This document shows, piece after piece, positions 1 through 7,515 of a DNA stretch of 12,512 bases; position 1 is the stretch's first letter; each line of letters opens with the position of its first letter. The translations under genes were made by a program, and so were the position numbers. Below the pieces are notes generated by a model. It saw only the letters and a program-made list of their open reading frames with translations, did no database searches and had not been told where the DNA came from. The DNA is taken from the NCBI GenBank assembly GCA_964393115.1, contig CAYMST010000137.1, positions 1 through 12,512 of the forward strand, given 5' to 3'. The stretch is from CAYMST01 sp964393115. Lineage in GTDB: Bacteria > Bacteroidota > Bacteroidia > Cytophagales > Cyclobacteriaceae.

Positions 1-22
1 CAAACAATAACACTAATTACTA

Positions 23-3000
23 ATGTATCTTATGATCAAATTTTCACTTTTAATGGCATTCCTGTGCGGTATGGTCTCTTCGCTTTTTGCGCAGCGGCCA
101 GTAACAGGAATTGTCACTTCCCAAATCGATGGCGAGACCATCCCCGGAGTAAATGTCTTTGTGAAAGGCACTTATAACGGTGTCACCACAGACTTTAATG
201 GCGTATACACTATAAACGTTCCCGATGACAGTACTGTGTTAGTATACTCCTTTGTAGGAATGAAAAGCAAAGAAGTCCTTGTCGGGAATCGTTCTGTAAT
301 TGACGTATCGTTACTTTCTGATATTTCGCAGCTACAAGAAATTGTCGTTACTGCAATGGGAATAGAGAAGGAAGTACAATCTCTTGGATATTCTGTAAGT
401 CAAATAACCAGTTCAGACTTCACTAAGGTCAGAACCCGAGATATTATGAGTTCACTTCAAGGTAAGGTAGCAGGAGTTTCTATTTCCACTGCTTCTGGAT
501 TGCCAGGATCCTCCACGAAGGTAATTATGCGAGGATATAGTTCTTTTCGCGATGTGAATAATCCACTATATATCGTAGATGGAGTACCTATAGATAATGC
601 TTCAAATTTCGCTGTAGGACTATTTAGAACGCTGGACTTTGGAAATAGAGCCAGTGATATAAACCCAGACGACATTGAGTCTATATCACTACTAAAAGGC
701 ACGTCAGCAGGTGTACTCTATGGCTCTAGGGCTGCAAATGGTGTCATCATGATCACGACAAAGAAAGGAGAGTTTAATGCCAAACCTAGTATTGAAATAT
801 CCTCATCAATCGGTTTCACCAATCCTCTTCGAATACCTACTTTCCAAAACCGTTATGGGCAAGGAGAAGGAGGTGTATTCACCTCTACGGCTAATGGTAG
901 TTGGGGACCGAGACTCGACGGCGTCGATAGGCTACATGGAAACATTGTAAATAATGAACAACTAGTCAAATCCTTTACTGCTCGCAACAGTTTAAAGGAC
1001 TTTTATAAAACTGGCGTATTTTACAACAATACATTTTCCATGAGCGGTGGAAACGACGTGGCCACTTATTATTTGACTTATGGAAATATAAATGAGGATG
1101 GAATCATCCCCTCAAACTCCGATACGCATAAACGAAACACCATTAGTCTTCGTGGATCCATGAAAACAGGAAAGTTAAAAGCCTCCGGATCCATTAATTA
1201 TATCCGAAAAGACATTACTACACTGGCCACGGGCCAGGGGGGAGATGGAGAAACACTTTTTCAACAGCTCTTACAGGTTCCTAGAGACTACAGTATCGTT
1301 GACTTCGAAGACTATCAAAGTGATTTCAACAATTTGAACAACTTCTACTCCCCTTTTTCCTTAAACCCATATTGGATCGTCAATGAAGACGCAAACGTAT
1401 TTACCGAAGATCGTATTCATGGCTTTGGGAACATCGTTTTTCACCCTAAGGAAAATATTGAGTTTTCCTATAGAATCGGTGTAGATGCCTCCAATACCAA
1501 TATTACAGAGTCAGTAGCCTTAGCGGTAGCACAAAACAGCCCAAATGCGGGAGTCTCCAGAGACATCAATGGCATGGTGGCCGACCAGTCCGCACAAGCA
1601 CGCCAAATCGATCACTCTTTTATGGTGAATGCTGATTTACAGATCACGGATAATATCGGCTTATCGGGATTACTAGGTGTTAACATGAATGAACGAAGTG
1701 GTTTTAATCGACAAATTGTATCTACCAATTTAGCAGTTCCCGGATATGACAATATTTTAGCCGGCACATCTAATGAAATCAATGCTAATGAGAGGCTTAG
1801 AAGACTGGTCGGGGTTTATGGCCAGCTTGAATTTTCCTATAAAGAGTATTTATTCCTAACCGTTCAAGCCAGAAACGATTGGTCTTCGACACTTCCAAAA
1901 AACAATAATTCTTTCTTTTACCCTGCCTTCAACGCCAGTTTTAACCTCACAGAGGTAACCGGCACGAGCAATATTCTATCAGCCGGGAGGGTACGTGCCA
2001 GCTGGGGAAGAACAGGAAATGACGCCCCTGTTTACAGTGTCAACTCTGTCATGAACCTTGGAGGGGTAGACTTATTACGAGGAAACATTCAATTTCCTTT
2101 CCGAATCATTGACATTAGTCAATTGATCACGGGGTTTGAAGTAGGAAATATCCTTGGCAACCAACAGCTACAACCGGAGGTAACTACAGAAATTGAATTC
2201 GGAACCGATTTAGAACTTTTCAAAAGCCGAGTGGGTATAGACTTTGCCTATTACATCAGAGAATCGGTGGATCAAATACTTCCTGTACCCGTTTCACCAT
2301 CATCAGGTTACACGTTTCAAAATAAAAATCTTGGGGTAATAGAGAACCAAGGTTTTGAGATCTTGTTGACAGGGAATATCATATCCAATGAAGATTTTCA
2401 TTGGAGTATGAACCTCAACTTCACCCAAAATAGGAATAAGATCATCTCTTTAAATGATGAACTAGATGAATATGTGCAAATGGAAGTATCGGGAATAGAA
2501 ATGGTAGCTATACCAGGTAAGCCATTTGGGGTATTGCGAAGTGCTGCTCCGGCTACTGATGAGCTAGGACGCATCATTGTTGACTCAGACGGAATACCAA
2601 TAGCAGACCCGATCAAAAAAATCGAGTATGGCGACATAAACCCAGACTTTATATTAGGTGGTGGTACGTCGATAAGGTATAAGAACTTTGCACTTAGCGC
2701 AGCGGCAGAGTATCGCAGGGGTGGCGTTATGTATAGTAACACACAACGTGTAGCGCAAAATTTGGGAAATACAATTGAAACGCAATTCAATGATCGAAGA
2801 CCATTCATCGTTCCCAACTCTGTAAAACCTGGAGCTACAGAAGGCACGTTTGTTGAAAATGATATTCCAATAGATATCAGTCAGATACCAAATTACTGGA
2901 ATTCCGACATCAACCCGACTGTTGGGGTCAATAATATTGTTGATAGATCTTATTTTAAATTAAGACAACTCACATTGGATTATAATCTTCCGCAAAAAGT

Positions 3001-3196
3001 TATTGAAAAGCTCCCGGTACAAAACGTACAAGTGGGACTTTTTGGAAGAAACCTATTGCTTATTACGCCAAATAGCAACCGAGTTATCGATCCAGAATCT
3101 ACAACATTTGGAAATGACTTGAGAAGTGAGTTTGGAGAATATTCTGTAGCTCCAACTGTAAGGAGTTATGGGTTAAGGCTCTATGCAATTTTTTGA
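23..3196 (+). CDS. SusC/RagA-family TonB-dependent outer-membrane transporter
   Basis: This is the outer-membrane barrel of a SusCD uptake complex. It imports a ligand into the periplasm using TonB-ExbBD energy. The 1057 residues are normal for the family. A signal peptide ends near residue 23 (SSLFA|Q). A carboxypeptidase-regulatory-like Ig domain spans about 27-102. A TonB-box-like stretch (EIVVTAMGI, about 106-114) follows, then the plug (about 115-250) with the SusC signature around 168-190 (IMRGYSSF, NNPLYIVDGVPI) and the plug end LYGSRAANGVIMITTKKG. The rest is beta-barrel, closing with the terminal strand YGLRLYAIF. An in-frame ATG at 32 gives a more compact signal peptide and is an equally plausible start. 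Only 22 bases of upstream sequence are visible, so the promoter lies outside the window. The SusD partner follows after 216 bp. Family assignment is secure. The ligand is not readable from the sequence; the downstream lipoproteins suggest peptide-like cargo. Confidence 0.97.
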   Translation: MYLMIKFSLLMAFLCGMVSSLFAQRPVTGIVTSQIDGETIPGVNVFVKGTYNGVTTDFNGVYTINVPDDSTVLVYSFVGMKSKEVLVGNRSVIDVSLLSDISQLQEIVVTAMGIEKEVQSLGYSVSQITSSDFTKVRTRDIMSSLQGKVAGVSISTASGLPGSSTKVIMRGYSSFRDVNNPLYIVDGVPIDNASNFAVGLFRTLDFGNRASDINPDDIESISLLKGTSAGVLYGSRAANGVIMITTKKGEFNAKPSIEISSSIGFTNPLRIPTFQNRYGQGEGGVFTSTANGSWGPRLDGVDRLHGNIVNNEQLVKSFTARNSLKDFYKTGVFYNNTFSMSGGNDVATYYLTYGNINEDGIIPSNSDTHKRNTISLRGSMKTGKLKASGSINYIRKDITTLATGQGGDGETLFQQLLQVPRDYSIVDFEDYQSDFNNLNNFYSPFSLNPYWIVNEDANVFTEDRIHGFGNIVFHPKENIEFSYRIGVDASNTNITESVALAVAQNSPNAGVSRDINGMVADQSAQARQIDHSFMVNADLQITDNIGLSGLLGVNMNERSGFNRQIVSTNLAVPGYDNILAGTSNEINANERLRRLVGVYGQLEFSYKEYLFLTVQARNDWSSTLPKNNNSFFYPAFNASFNLTEVTGTSNILSAGRVRASWGRTGNDAPVYSVNSVMNLGGVDLLRGNIQFPFRIIDISQLITGFEVGNILGNQQLQPEVTTEIEFGTDLELFKSRVGIDFAYYIRESVDQILPVPVSPSSGYTFQNKNLGVIENQGFEILLTGNIISNEDFHWSMNLNFTQNRNKIISLNDELDEYVQMEVSGIEMVAIPGKPFGVLRSAAPATDELGRIIVDSDGIPIADPIKKIEYGDINPDFILGGGTSIRYKNFALSAAAEYRRGGVMYSNTQRVAQNLGNTIETQFNDRRPFIVPNSVKPGATEGTFVENDIPIDISQIPNYWNSDINPTVGVNNIVDRSYFKLRQLTLDYNLPQKVIEKLPVQNVQVGLFGRNLLLITPNSNRVIDPESTTFGNDLRSEFGEYSVAPTVRSYGLRLYAIF

Positions 3197-3412
3197 AACA
3201 CTACAACTGTGAACCTCGCGTAGCGGCGAAATAGACTTGATAACCTATAAATCGTCAATCATTCGGTGCTACGCACAAACATTAAAAACATGAAATGAGG
3301 ATAAACTTAGAATCCGGAACATACAAGCCCAGGATAAACAAGTTTACCTCGAGTTCCACTCGAGTCGTCGTAGGTCAATTACGATAACCGATGGAAACAA
3401 ACTATATTAGAC
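3197..3412 (+). promoter_or_regulatory. Long susC-susD spacer with hairpin and short repeats
   Basis: This 216-bp non-coding spacer separates the transporter and SusD genes, which in many SusCD operons lie much closer together. It contains CTCGAG-TTCCA-CTCGAG at 3348-3364, a 6-bp stem with a 5-base loop and no T-run after it. GGATAAAC occurs twice (3299-3306 and 3332-3339). GCGTAGC at 3218-3224 is matched by its complement GCTACGC at 3268-3274. I found no TAnnTTTG-type Bacteroidota promoter and no intrinsic terminator. A leader that adjusts SusD expression, or an RNA-processing site, is possible but is inference only. Confidence 0.35.
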
Positions 3413-4921
3413 ATGAAAAAAATATTCATATTAACAGTATTCATTGGGCTAATCGCTTGTGATGATTATCTCGATGTAAACGAAGACCCCAATAACCCAA
3501 CTGACGCTCCATCTCGTTTGGTTTTACCTTCAGCACAACTGTCTATTGCTGGCGTAGTTGGAGGCTCCTATCATTTGGTAGGCTCTATTTGGGCTCAGTT
3601 TTACACACAAAGCAATGTCACCAATGCATATACTGACATTGACAATTACAACATTCAGAGCACATTTTTAGGCCAGGAATATGAAGAGCTTTATGCTGGC
3701 GCGCTAAATGACCTACAATTCATCATTGACAAAGCGGTCGTCGAAGAAGACTGGGCAACGAATTTAATTGCCACCGTCTTGCGAGCGTACACTATGCAGA
3801 TTTTATCAGATTTATATGACAAAGTAGCCTTTACCGACGCTCTGAAAGGAGATGAAAGTGCCTTCACTCCGTCGTTCGAAGATGGATCTGTCGTTTATGC
3901 TGCGCTAATCAATGAAATCGATAATGCGCTGGCGAAAGACTTCACCGCATCAAGCTCTGTCGGCCCAGGTGACTTTGATCTTATTTATGGAGGAGACGTA
4001 GCCAAATGGAGAGGGTTTGCAAATAGTCTAAAACTAAAGATACTAATGAGAGAGGCACTCATCCCCGGTTCTTTAGCACCAGGTAGGATTGCTTCGCTAT
4101 TGAATAGTGGGGAGACTTTCTTACTTGATCACGCGGCTATCGTGTCATGGGTAGACCGTGAAGGAAAAAGCAATCCATTGTATGAAATCGAGGTTCGAAA
4201 AAGTGAAACGCCAAATAATCTCAAAGCGAGTGCGACACTAGTTAACTTCATGGAGTCCACAGGTAATGGTCAGCGACTCAATCAGCTATTTGATTTAAGC
4301 AGCTCTGATGCTCAAATCTCTGGCCAACACCAGGGAACCAATAACCTCTCTACGACACAACTAGCACCCGAAACAGTCTCAAATATAACCTTGAGAGCCG
4401 TCGACAACATGTTTTTCATGTCTATACCAGAAGCACTCTTTCTGAGAGCAGAAGCAGCCGCGAGAGGTTTTAGTAGTGAAAATGCCATCACTTTATATAA
4501 TAGCGCTGTAAGAAGCTCATACAACCTTCTTGTGACGACTCTTCCGAATAACCAAGTACCCAATGAAATTGCCTATCCAAATGGCACTATGCAAGAAAAT
4601 CTAAATGCCATCCTTACCCAAAAATGGGTTGCGCAAGCTAGGATTAATGGTATAGAGGCATGGTTCGACATACTACGCACGGGAATACCTGGTTGGAGTC
4701 CGGTTCCTACCAGCGACCCAGGCTATGACCCTTCCTCCACCAACGCTTCGGGAAAACCTCAGATATTGAGTTGGCCATCCGCAGCGGTGACCAGTGAAGA
4801 TCTGGGACAGTATCCTAAAAGACTACTCTATCCCGATAGAGAGCTGAACCGGAATCCAAATGCACCAGAACAACCTGAGAACGGAATTTTTTCTAGAGTT
4901 TGGTGGGATGTTGAAGACTAA
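3413..4921 (+). CDS. SusD-like_2 family surface nutrient-binding lipoprotein
   Basis: This is the lid and ligand-binding lipoprotein that pairs with the SusC barrel encoded just upstream. It has a short lipoprotein signal peptide with lipobox GLIAC (Cys16), followed by acidic DDYLD, which fits export to the outer face of the outer membrane. The N-terminal YLDVNEDPNNPTD stretch, the helical segment IPEALFLRAEAAARG (about 338-352), the C-terminal LTQKWVAQARINGIEAW (about 401-417) and PKRLLYPDRELNRNPN (about 468-483) are characteristic of the SusD-like_2 branch (PF12771) rather than classic SusD. The 502-residue length is typical. The ATG at 3413 is favoured because the signal peptide begins immediately. 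No Shine-Dalgarno sequence is visible, as is usual in this phylum. The next gene starts 39 bp downstream, so co-transcription is likely. The binding specificity cannot be read from the sequence. Confidence 0.95.
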   Translation: MKKIFILTVFIGLIACDDYLDVNEDPNNPTDAPSRLVLPSAQLSIAGVVGGSYHLVGSIWAQFYTQSNVTNAYTDIDNYNIQSTFLGQEYEELYAGALNDLQFIIDKAVVEEDWATNLIATVLRAYTMQILSDLYDKVAFTDALKGDESAFTPSFEDGSVVYAALINEIDNALAKDFTASSSVGPGDFDLIYGGDVAKWRGFANSLKLKILMREALIPGSLAPGRIASLLNSGETFLLDHAAIVSWVDREGKSNPLYEIEVRKSETPNNLKASATLVNFMESTGNGQRLNQLFDLSSSDAQISGQHQGTNNLSTTQLAPETVSNITLRAVDNMFFMSIPEALFLRAEAAARGFSSENAITLYNSAVRSSYNLLVTTLPNNQVPNEIAYPNGTMQENLNAILTQKWVAQARINGIEAWFDILRTGIPGWSPVPTSDPGYDPSSTNASGKPQILSWPSAAVTSEDLGQYPKRLLYPDRELNRNPNAPEQPENGIFSRVWWDVED

Positions 4922-4960
4922 TCTTGTTCCAAAATTACCGAAAATGATAATTGCTGTATA

Positions 4961-5719
4961 ATGAAATTAACAATAACAAAACACACCATATTTTTACTGG
5001 CGATCATAGCATTTTGTGCTTGTAATGATGATCTGGAAACTAGTGGAGTATCTAGAATCACACAGTACCCTTCCTATGAGTTTATTGGGGGAAATCCCTT
5101 CATAGCAGCTGAGGATAATGACCTAAGCGAAATTGATGTTGTGGCAAGTTCCGGAGGACAACAATTTGATGTGAGCATCAGTAGTGTATTTGGCAAATAC
5201 ACGAACTATGAAGGAAGCACCATTCCGGCCAGTGGTGTGGATGAATATACCGTAACGTATTCTTCAAATAATGCTGATGGTTTTCCAAGTACGGCGGAAA
5301 GAACAATCTATCGTGTGAATACAGGTGACCTTACGCAAGGAAACCTTTCTGGACTATACCTCGCCACAGCAATCAATCTGCGTACCAGTGAGACCTTTGT
5401 GAACACACCAATACTAATTTGGCAAACAGGGACGAACACATTCGAGCTTACACATGGTATGGGCGGATTCTTTATTGAGCAGTTCGGGTCAAATGGACGC
5501 GTAATTGGCACTGAGATCACCGTCAATAATCCCAACACTTACGATGTATCCTTCTCTGCGGGTTTTTCAGTAATTGATGAAAATTTTAGGCCAAACTACC
5601 CTGCAGAGTTTTTCTCTGTGGATATTATCTCCAAGACAATAAACTTTGGTGCAACGATTAGGTTTAGCGCTGCAAATACCACTTCTTATCAAATCACACT
5701 TGTACAACAGTCTAACTAA
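4961..5719 (+). CDS. Surface lipoprotein with Ig-like DUF5011/DUF5012 (BT_2262-like) layout
   Basis: This is a 252-residue lipoprotein with lipobox AFCAC (Cys21) followed by NDD, again the acidic surface-export pattern. Residues of about 30-120 resemble a DUF5011-type Ig-like domain: a glycine-containing strand start, then DEYTVTYSSNNADG (about 89-102) and a terminal strand RTIYRV. The C-terminal half (about 125-252) begins with LSGLYLATAI and contains an aromatic/glycine-rich MGGFFIEQFG stretch, resembling the C-terminal domain of BT_2262-like proteins. This family commonly follows SusD-like_2 genes as an accessory subunit or surface binding protein of the SusCD complex. Here it lies 39 bp after the SusD gene and 4 bp before the next lipoprotein gene, so it belongs to the operon. 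Lipoprotein status is well supported. The domain family is recognised from its pattern only, and the ligand is unknown. Confidence 0.8.
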   Translation: MKLTITKHTIFLLAIIAFCACNDDLETSGVSRITQYPSYEFIGGNPFIAAEDNDLSEIDVVASSGGQQFDVSISSVFGKYTNYEGSTIPASGVDEYTVTYSSNNADGFPSTAERTIYRVNTGDLTQGNLSGLYLATAINLRTSETFVNTPILIWQTGTNTFELTHGMGGFFIEQFGSNGRVIGTEITVNNPNTYDVSFSAGFSVIDENFRPNYPAEFFSVDIISKTINFGATIRFSAANTTSYQITLVQQSN

Positions 5720-5723
5720 GCAA

Positions 5724-6224
5724 ATGATGAAGAGAACTTTACTAATAGCATTTATCTTATCTGCTTTTTATTCATGTAGCGATGATGATTCGTTTGAGAT
5801 GACATCTATAGGTGAACTATCTAATGAGTGGCATGTTCGATTACTGCTTCGAAACGGAGATAATACCCTTACTGATGTCGGTAACGGGTATCACCATATG
5901 GTAACGGCTAACACTTCCACCGACAATGGCGATTCAATGTGGGTTGATAATCGTAACAATACAACGGTTAGTATTAAGAGTAAAGTAAGCGTCGATACCG
6001 ATAACCTTACTTTTTCCAATGCCAAATCTGTAACTGAAGTCTATTCTGGGCAACAAATATTCATTAGCGATGGTCAGGTATATAAAGCACTAGGAAAAAC
6101 ATTTGCGGGAAATGTGGTTGACAGTGTCTACTTCGAAGTCGCTTTCAATACCGATACTACCTATGTCATTGGGGGACACCAACGGACAGGTTTTCAAGAA
6201 GATGAGATATCCAGTTTAGAGTAA
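5724..6224 (+). CDS. Small calycin-like 'lipid-binding' family lipoprotein
   Basis: This is a 166-residue lipoprotein. The ATG at 5724 (a second ATG follows at 5727) gives MMKRTLLIAFILSAFYSC with lipidated Cys18 followed by SDDD. An in-frame ATG at 5646 lies inside the previous gene and would bury the signal peptide, so I reject it. After the linker, ELSNEWHVRLLL, the HHMVTANTSTDNGDSMWVDN stretch and the later tFSNA segment resemble the Bacteroidota lipid-binding putative hydrolase family (PF12888), predicted to be calycin-like barrels. Despite that name, the relative BT2261 is an accessory subunit of a SusCD complex, and I see no catalytic motif here. The gap of only 4 bp from the preceding stop indicates translational coupling. 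The stop codon TAA directly abuts a palindromic repeat element, so insertion of that element could have set or preserved this 3' end. Confidence 0.78.
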   Translation: MMKRTLLIAFILSAFYSCSDDDSFEMTSIGELSNEWHVRLLLRNGDNTLTDVGNGYHHMVTANTSTDNGDSMWVDNRNNTTVSIKSKVSVDTDNLTFSNAKSVTEVYSGQQIFISDGQVYKALGKTFAGNVVDSVYFEVAFNTDTTYVIGGHQRTGFQEDEISSLE

Positions 6225-6383
6225 TACCATTTATACTATATAATGATGTGTATTTTACTCCTGTTTTTCCCTTCTTCTTCGTTAAAAAGCCTCGCCCTAG
6301 CGCTGCTAGGCCTGTGTTTTTTGCCTTGAATAAGAAAAAAACAGTTTCGTAAACTAATACGTCATTATACACCACAAATGGTA
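6225..6383. repeat. 159-bp palindromic MITE-like repeat at the operon 3' end
   Basis: The whole interval reads as one imperfect palindrome centred near 6303. Its outer ends are TACCATTT and AAATGGTA, followed inward by TATAATGA against TCATTATA, then CTGTTTTT (6261-6268) against a run ending AAAAACAG. At the centre is a perfect hairpin, CCTAGC-GCT-GCTAGG (6296-6310). The flanks are TAA on both sides (6222-6224 and 6384-6386), compatible with a 3-bp target duplication, and the left TAA is the stop codon of the preceding gene. There is no transposase or convincing ORF inside. It could be a MITE, a REP-like extragenic palindrome, or a structured 3' RNA end. The palindromy is seen directly; mobility is inferred. 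Confidence 0.6.
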
Positions 6384-6400
6384 TAAAATCCTTTTTGACT

Positions 6401-6440
6401 AAAAAAAAGAGGCTGTCCATAAATTTGACAGCCTTTTTTT
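6401..6440. terminator. Bidirectional intrinsic terminator between convergent genes
   Basis: A perfect 7-bp GC-rich stem, GGCTGTC (6411-6417) and GACAGCC (6427-6433), encloses a 9-base loop. Seven T follow on the plus strand (6434-6440). Eight A precede it (6401-6408), giving a U-run on the minus-strand transcript too. It lies between the end of the plus-strand SusCD operon (6224) and the end of the minus-strand hydrolase gene (6460), so it can terminate both. Confidence 0.9.
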
Positions 6441-6459
6441 GTTTGATCAATTATCATTT

Positions 6460-7416
6460 TCAATTCGACTCTCCAAATGAGAACTTTATAAAGTTCACAA
6501 TGGGTATGGTAACTTGTGTTTCGCCGTCAGTACCTATCAATTGATTGATCTCCTCATGTGTATAATTGCTCGCGGTCACTTGAGAAACGATTACTTCATT
6601 GTCTTGAAGCTTAGCGATGAACGTATCAGCAGCTTTTATCCTATCCGGGGTACCTCGTTTTGCGATGAAAAAATTAGGGTATGGCTTACCCGAAATAATA
6701 TTCTCTATAGGTGAAGCTTCGAGATTCTCCGCTTCGTCAGTTCCAAAGGCATTTACTACAAAGGGAACCTCGTCCAAAACCATCGACCTGATATCGTAGG
6801 TCTTGGTATCTGACGCTATTACGCCTTTAAGAATTGAAAAAGGTACCCCTCTGCTTTCTAGTAACTCACGGCGCGTTCCTGTCAACGCAACCAAATGCGC
6901 TCCTGCACTATGTCCGTGAAGTACCAGCTTACTATTATTCCCACCATAGGAGCTGATGCTGTCATAAATCCATTTTATAGCATCAGCTACGTCATTATTA
7001 TGGTCTGGATACTTAATCTTATTGGGATCATTTACTCCTGCGGCATCATTTGGACTTAGTCGGTAGTTCACGCTCACCAATATCCAGCCATTCTCTTTGT
7101 AAAGACGAACTTTTGCTTGAATGTTGTTCGACTTATCCCCAGTGACAAAAGCCCCTCCGTGTATCCATACTACCACGGGTTTCATGTCTGTAAGATTGTC
7201 TGTATAGTACACATCCAGGTTTAACAGGTTCTGATCCACGCCGTCTAGCTGCTTATATGGTATAGTTTTGAGTAGATCAATTTCCTGCTTTGGATTAGCC
7301 GTAGAATCCTTGTTATTGTCCTTATCATCAACTGTAGGAGTTACCGGACTTTCTCCATCGCTACACCCTATCAATAGAATAGCAAATAAGAAAAACACTT
7401 TCTGTACATCTCTCAT
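6460..7416 (-). CDS. Lipoprotein alpha/beta hydrolase (BD-FAE / Abhydrolase_3-like esterase)
   Basis: This 318-residue serine hydrolase is predicted to be lipid-anchored. The lipobox is LLIGC (Cys18), followed by SDGE and then a Ser/Thr/Asp/Asn/Lys-rich linker to about residue 45. The catalytic domain has strand VVVWIHGGAF with the HGG oxyanion motif (86-88), VSVNYRLSP (about 114-122), the nucleophile elbow GHSAG (Ser170), an acid in GTPDRI (Asp258) and a histidine in YTHEE (His287), so the triad looks complete. The pattern fits carboxylesterases of the BD-FAE/Abhydrolase_3 type, which act on acetyl, feruloyl or other small esters. The substrate is not determined. It lies 99 bp downstream of the CBM/Big_2 gene on the same strand, with no terminator between them, so it may share its transcript. 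Together they could de-esterify a bound polymer at the cell surface; that link is inference. Confidence 0.9.
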   Translation of the reverse strand: MRDVQKVFFLFAILLIGCSDGESPVTPTVDDKDNNKDSTANPKQEIDLLKTIPYKQLDGVDQNLLNLDVYYTDNLTDMKPVVVWIHGGAFVTGDKSNNIQAKVRLYKENGWILVSVNYRLSPNDAAGVNDPNKIKYPDHNNDVADAIKWIYDSISSYGGNNSKLVLHGHSAGAHLVALTGTRRELLESRGVPFSILKGVIASDTKTYDIRSMVLDEVPFVVNAFGTDEAENLEASPIENIISGKPYPNFFIAKRGTPDRIKAADTFIAKLQDNEVIVSQVTASNYTHEEINQLIGTDGETQVTIPIVNFIKFSFGESN

Positions 7417-7442
7417 GGTTTATTTAGTTAGTATGTGTGAAT

Positions 7443-7463
7443 GGGTGGTCTTACCAACCACCC
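7443..7463 (-). promoter_or_regulatory. Intercistronic stem-loop between the CBM/Big_2 gene and the esterase gene
   Basis: GGGTGGT (7443-7449) and ACCACCC (7457-7463) form a perfect 7-bp stem with a 7-base loop. It lies in the 99-bp gap, 26 bases upstream of the esterase start. On the minus-strand transcript it is followed by AUUCACAC rather than a U-run, so it is not a standard intrinsic terminator. It could be a stabilising or processing hairpin, or affect esterase translation. Confidence 0.45.
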
Positions 7464-7515
7464 AAGGTATTTTAAAAAAGACTTCATATTGTGTATGATA
7501 GGTTTACATCTGAAC

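Noticed and set aside
2398..2847. A 149-codon open frame antisense to the SusC gene
   Set aside because: It lies entirely within the beta-barrel coding region, its composition mirrors the sense codons, and it has no recognisable domain.
3218..3274. GCGTAGC/GCTACGC inverted pair in the susC-susD spacer as a riboswitch or repeat relic
   Set aside because: Only 7 bp pair across a 43-base loop with mismatched flanks. This is weak evidence for a folded element, so it is only mentioned in the spacer entry.
5646..5723. Upstream in-frame ATG for the small lipoprotein
   Set aside because: It lies inside the preceding gene, and starting there would put 26 extra residues before the lipoprotein signal. 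The ATG at 5724, 4 bp after the previous stop, is the natural start.
6166..6450. A 94-codon minus-strand open frame through the palindromic element
   Set aside because: It covers the palindrome and the terminator and overlaps the plus-strand lipoprotein end. Its Lys/Phe-rich product looks like translated repeat DNA, and no start context or domain supports it.
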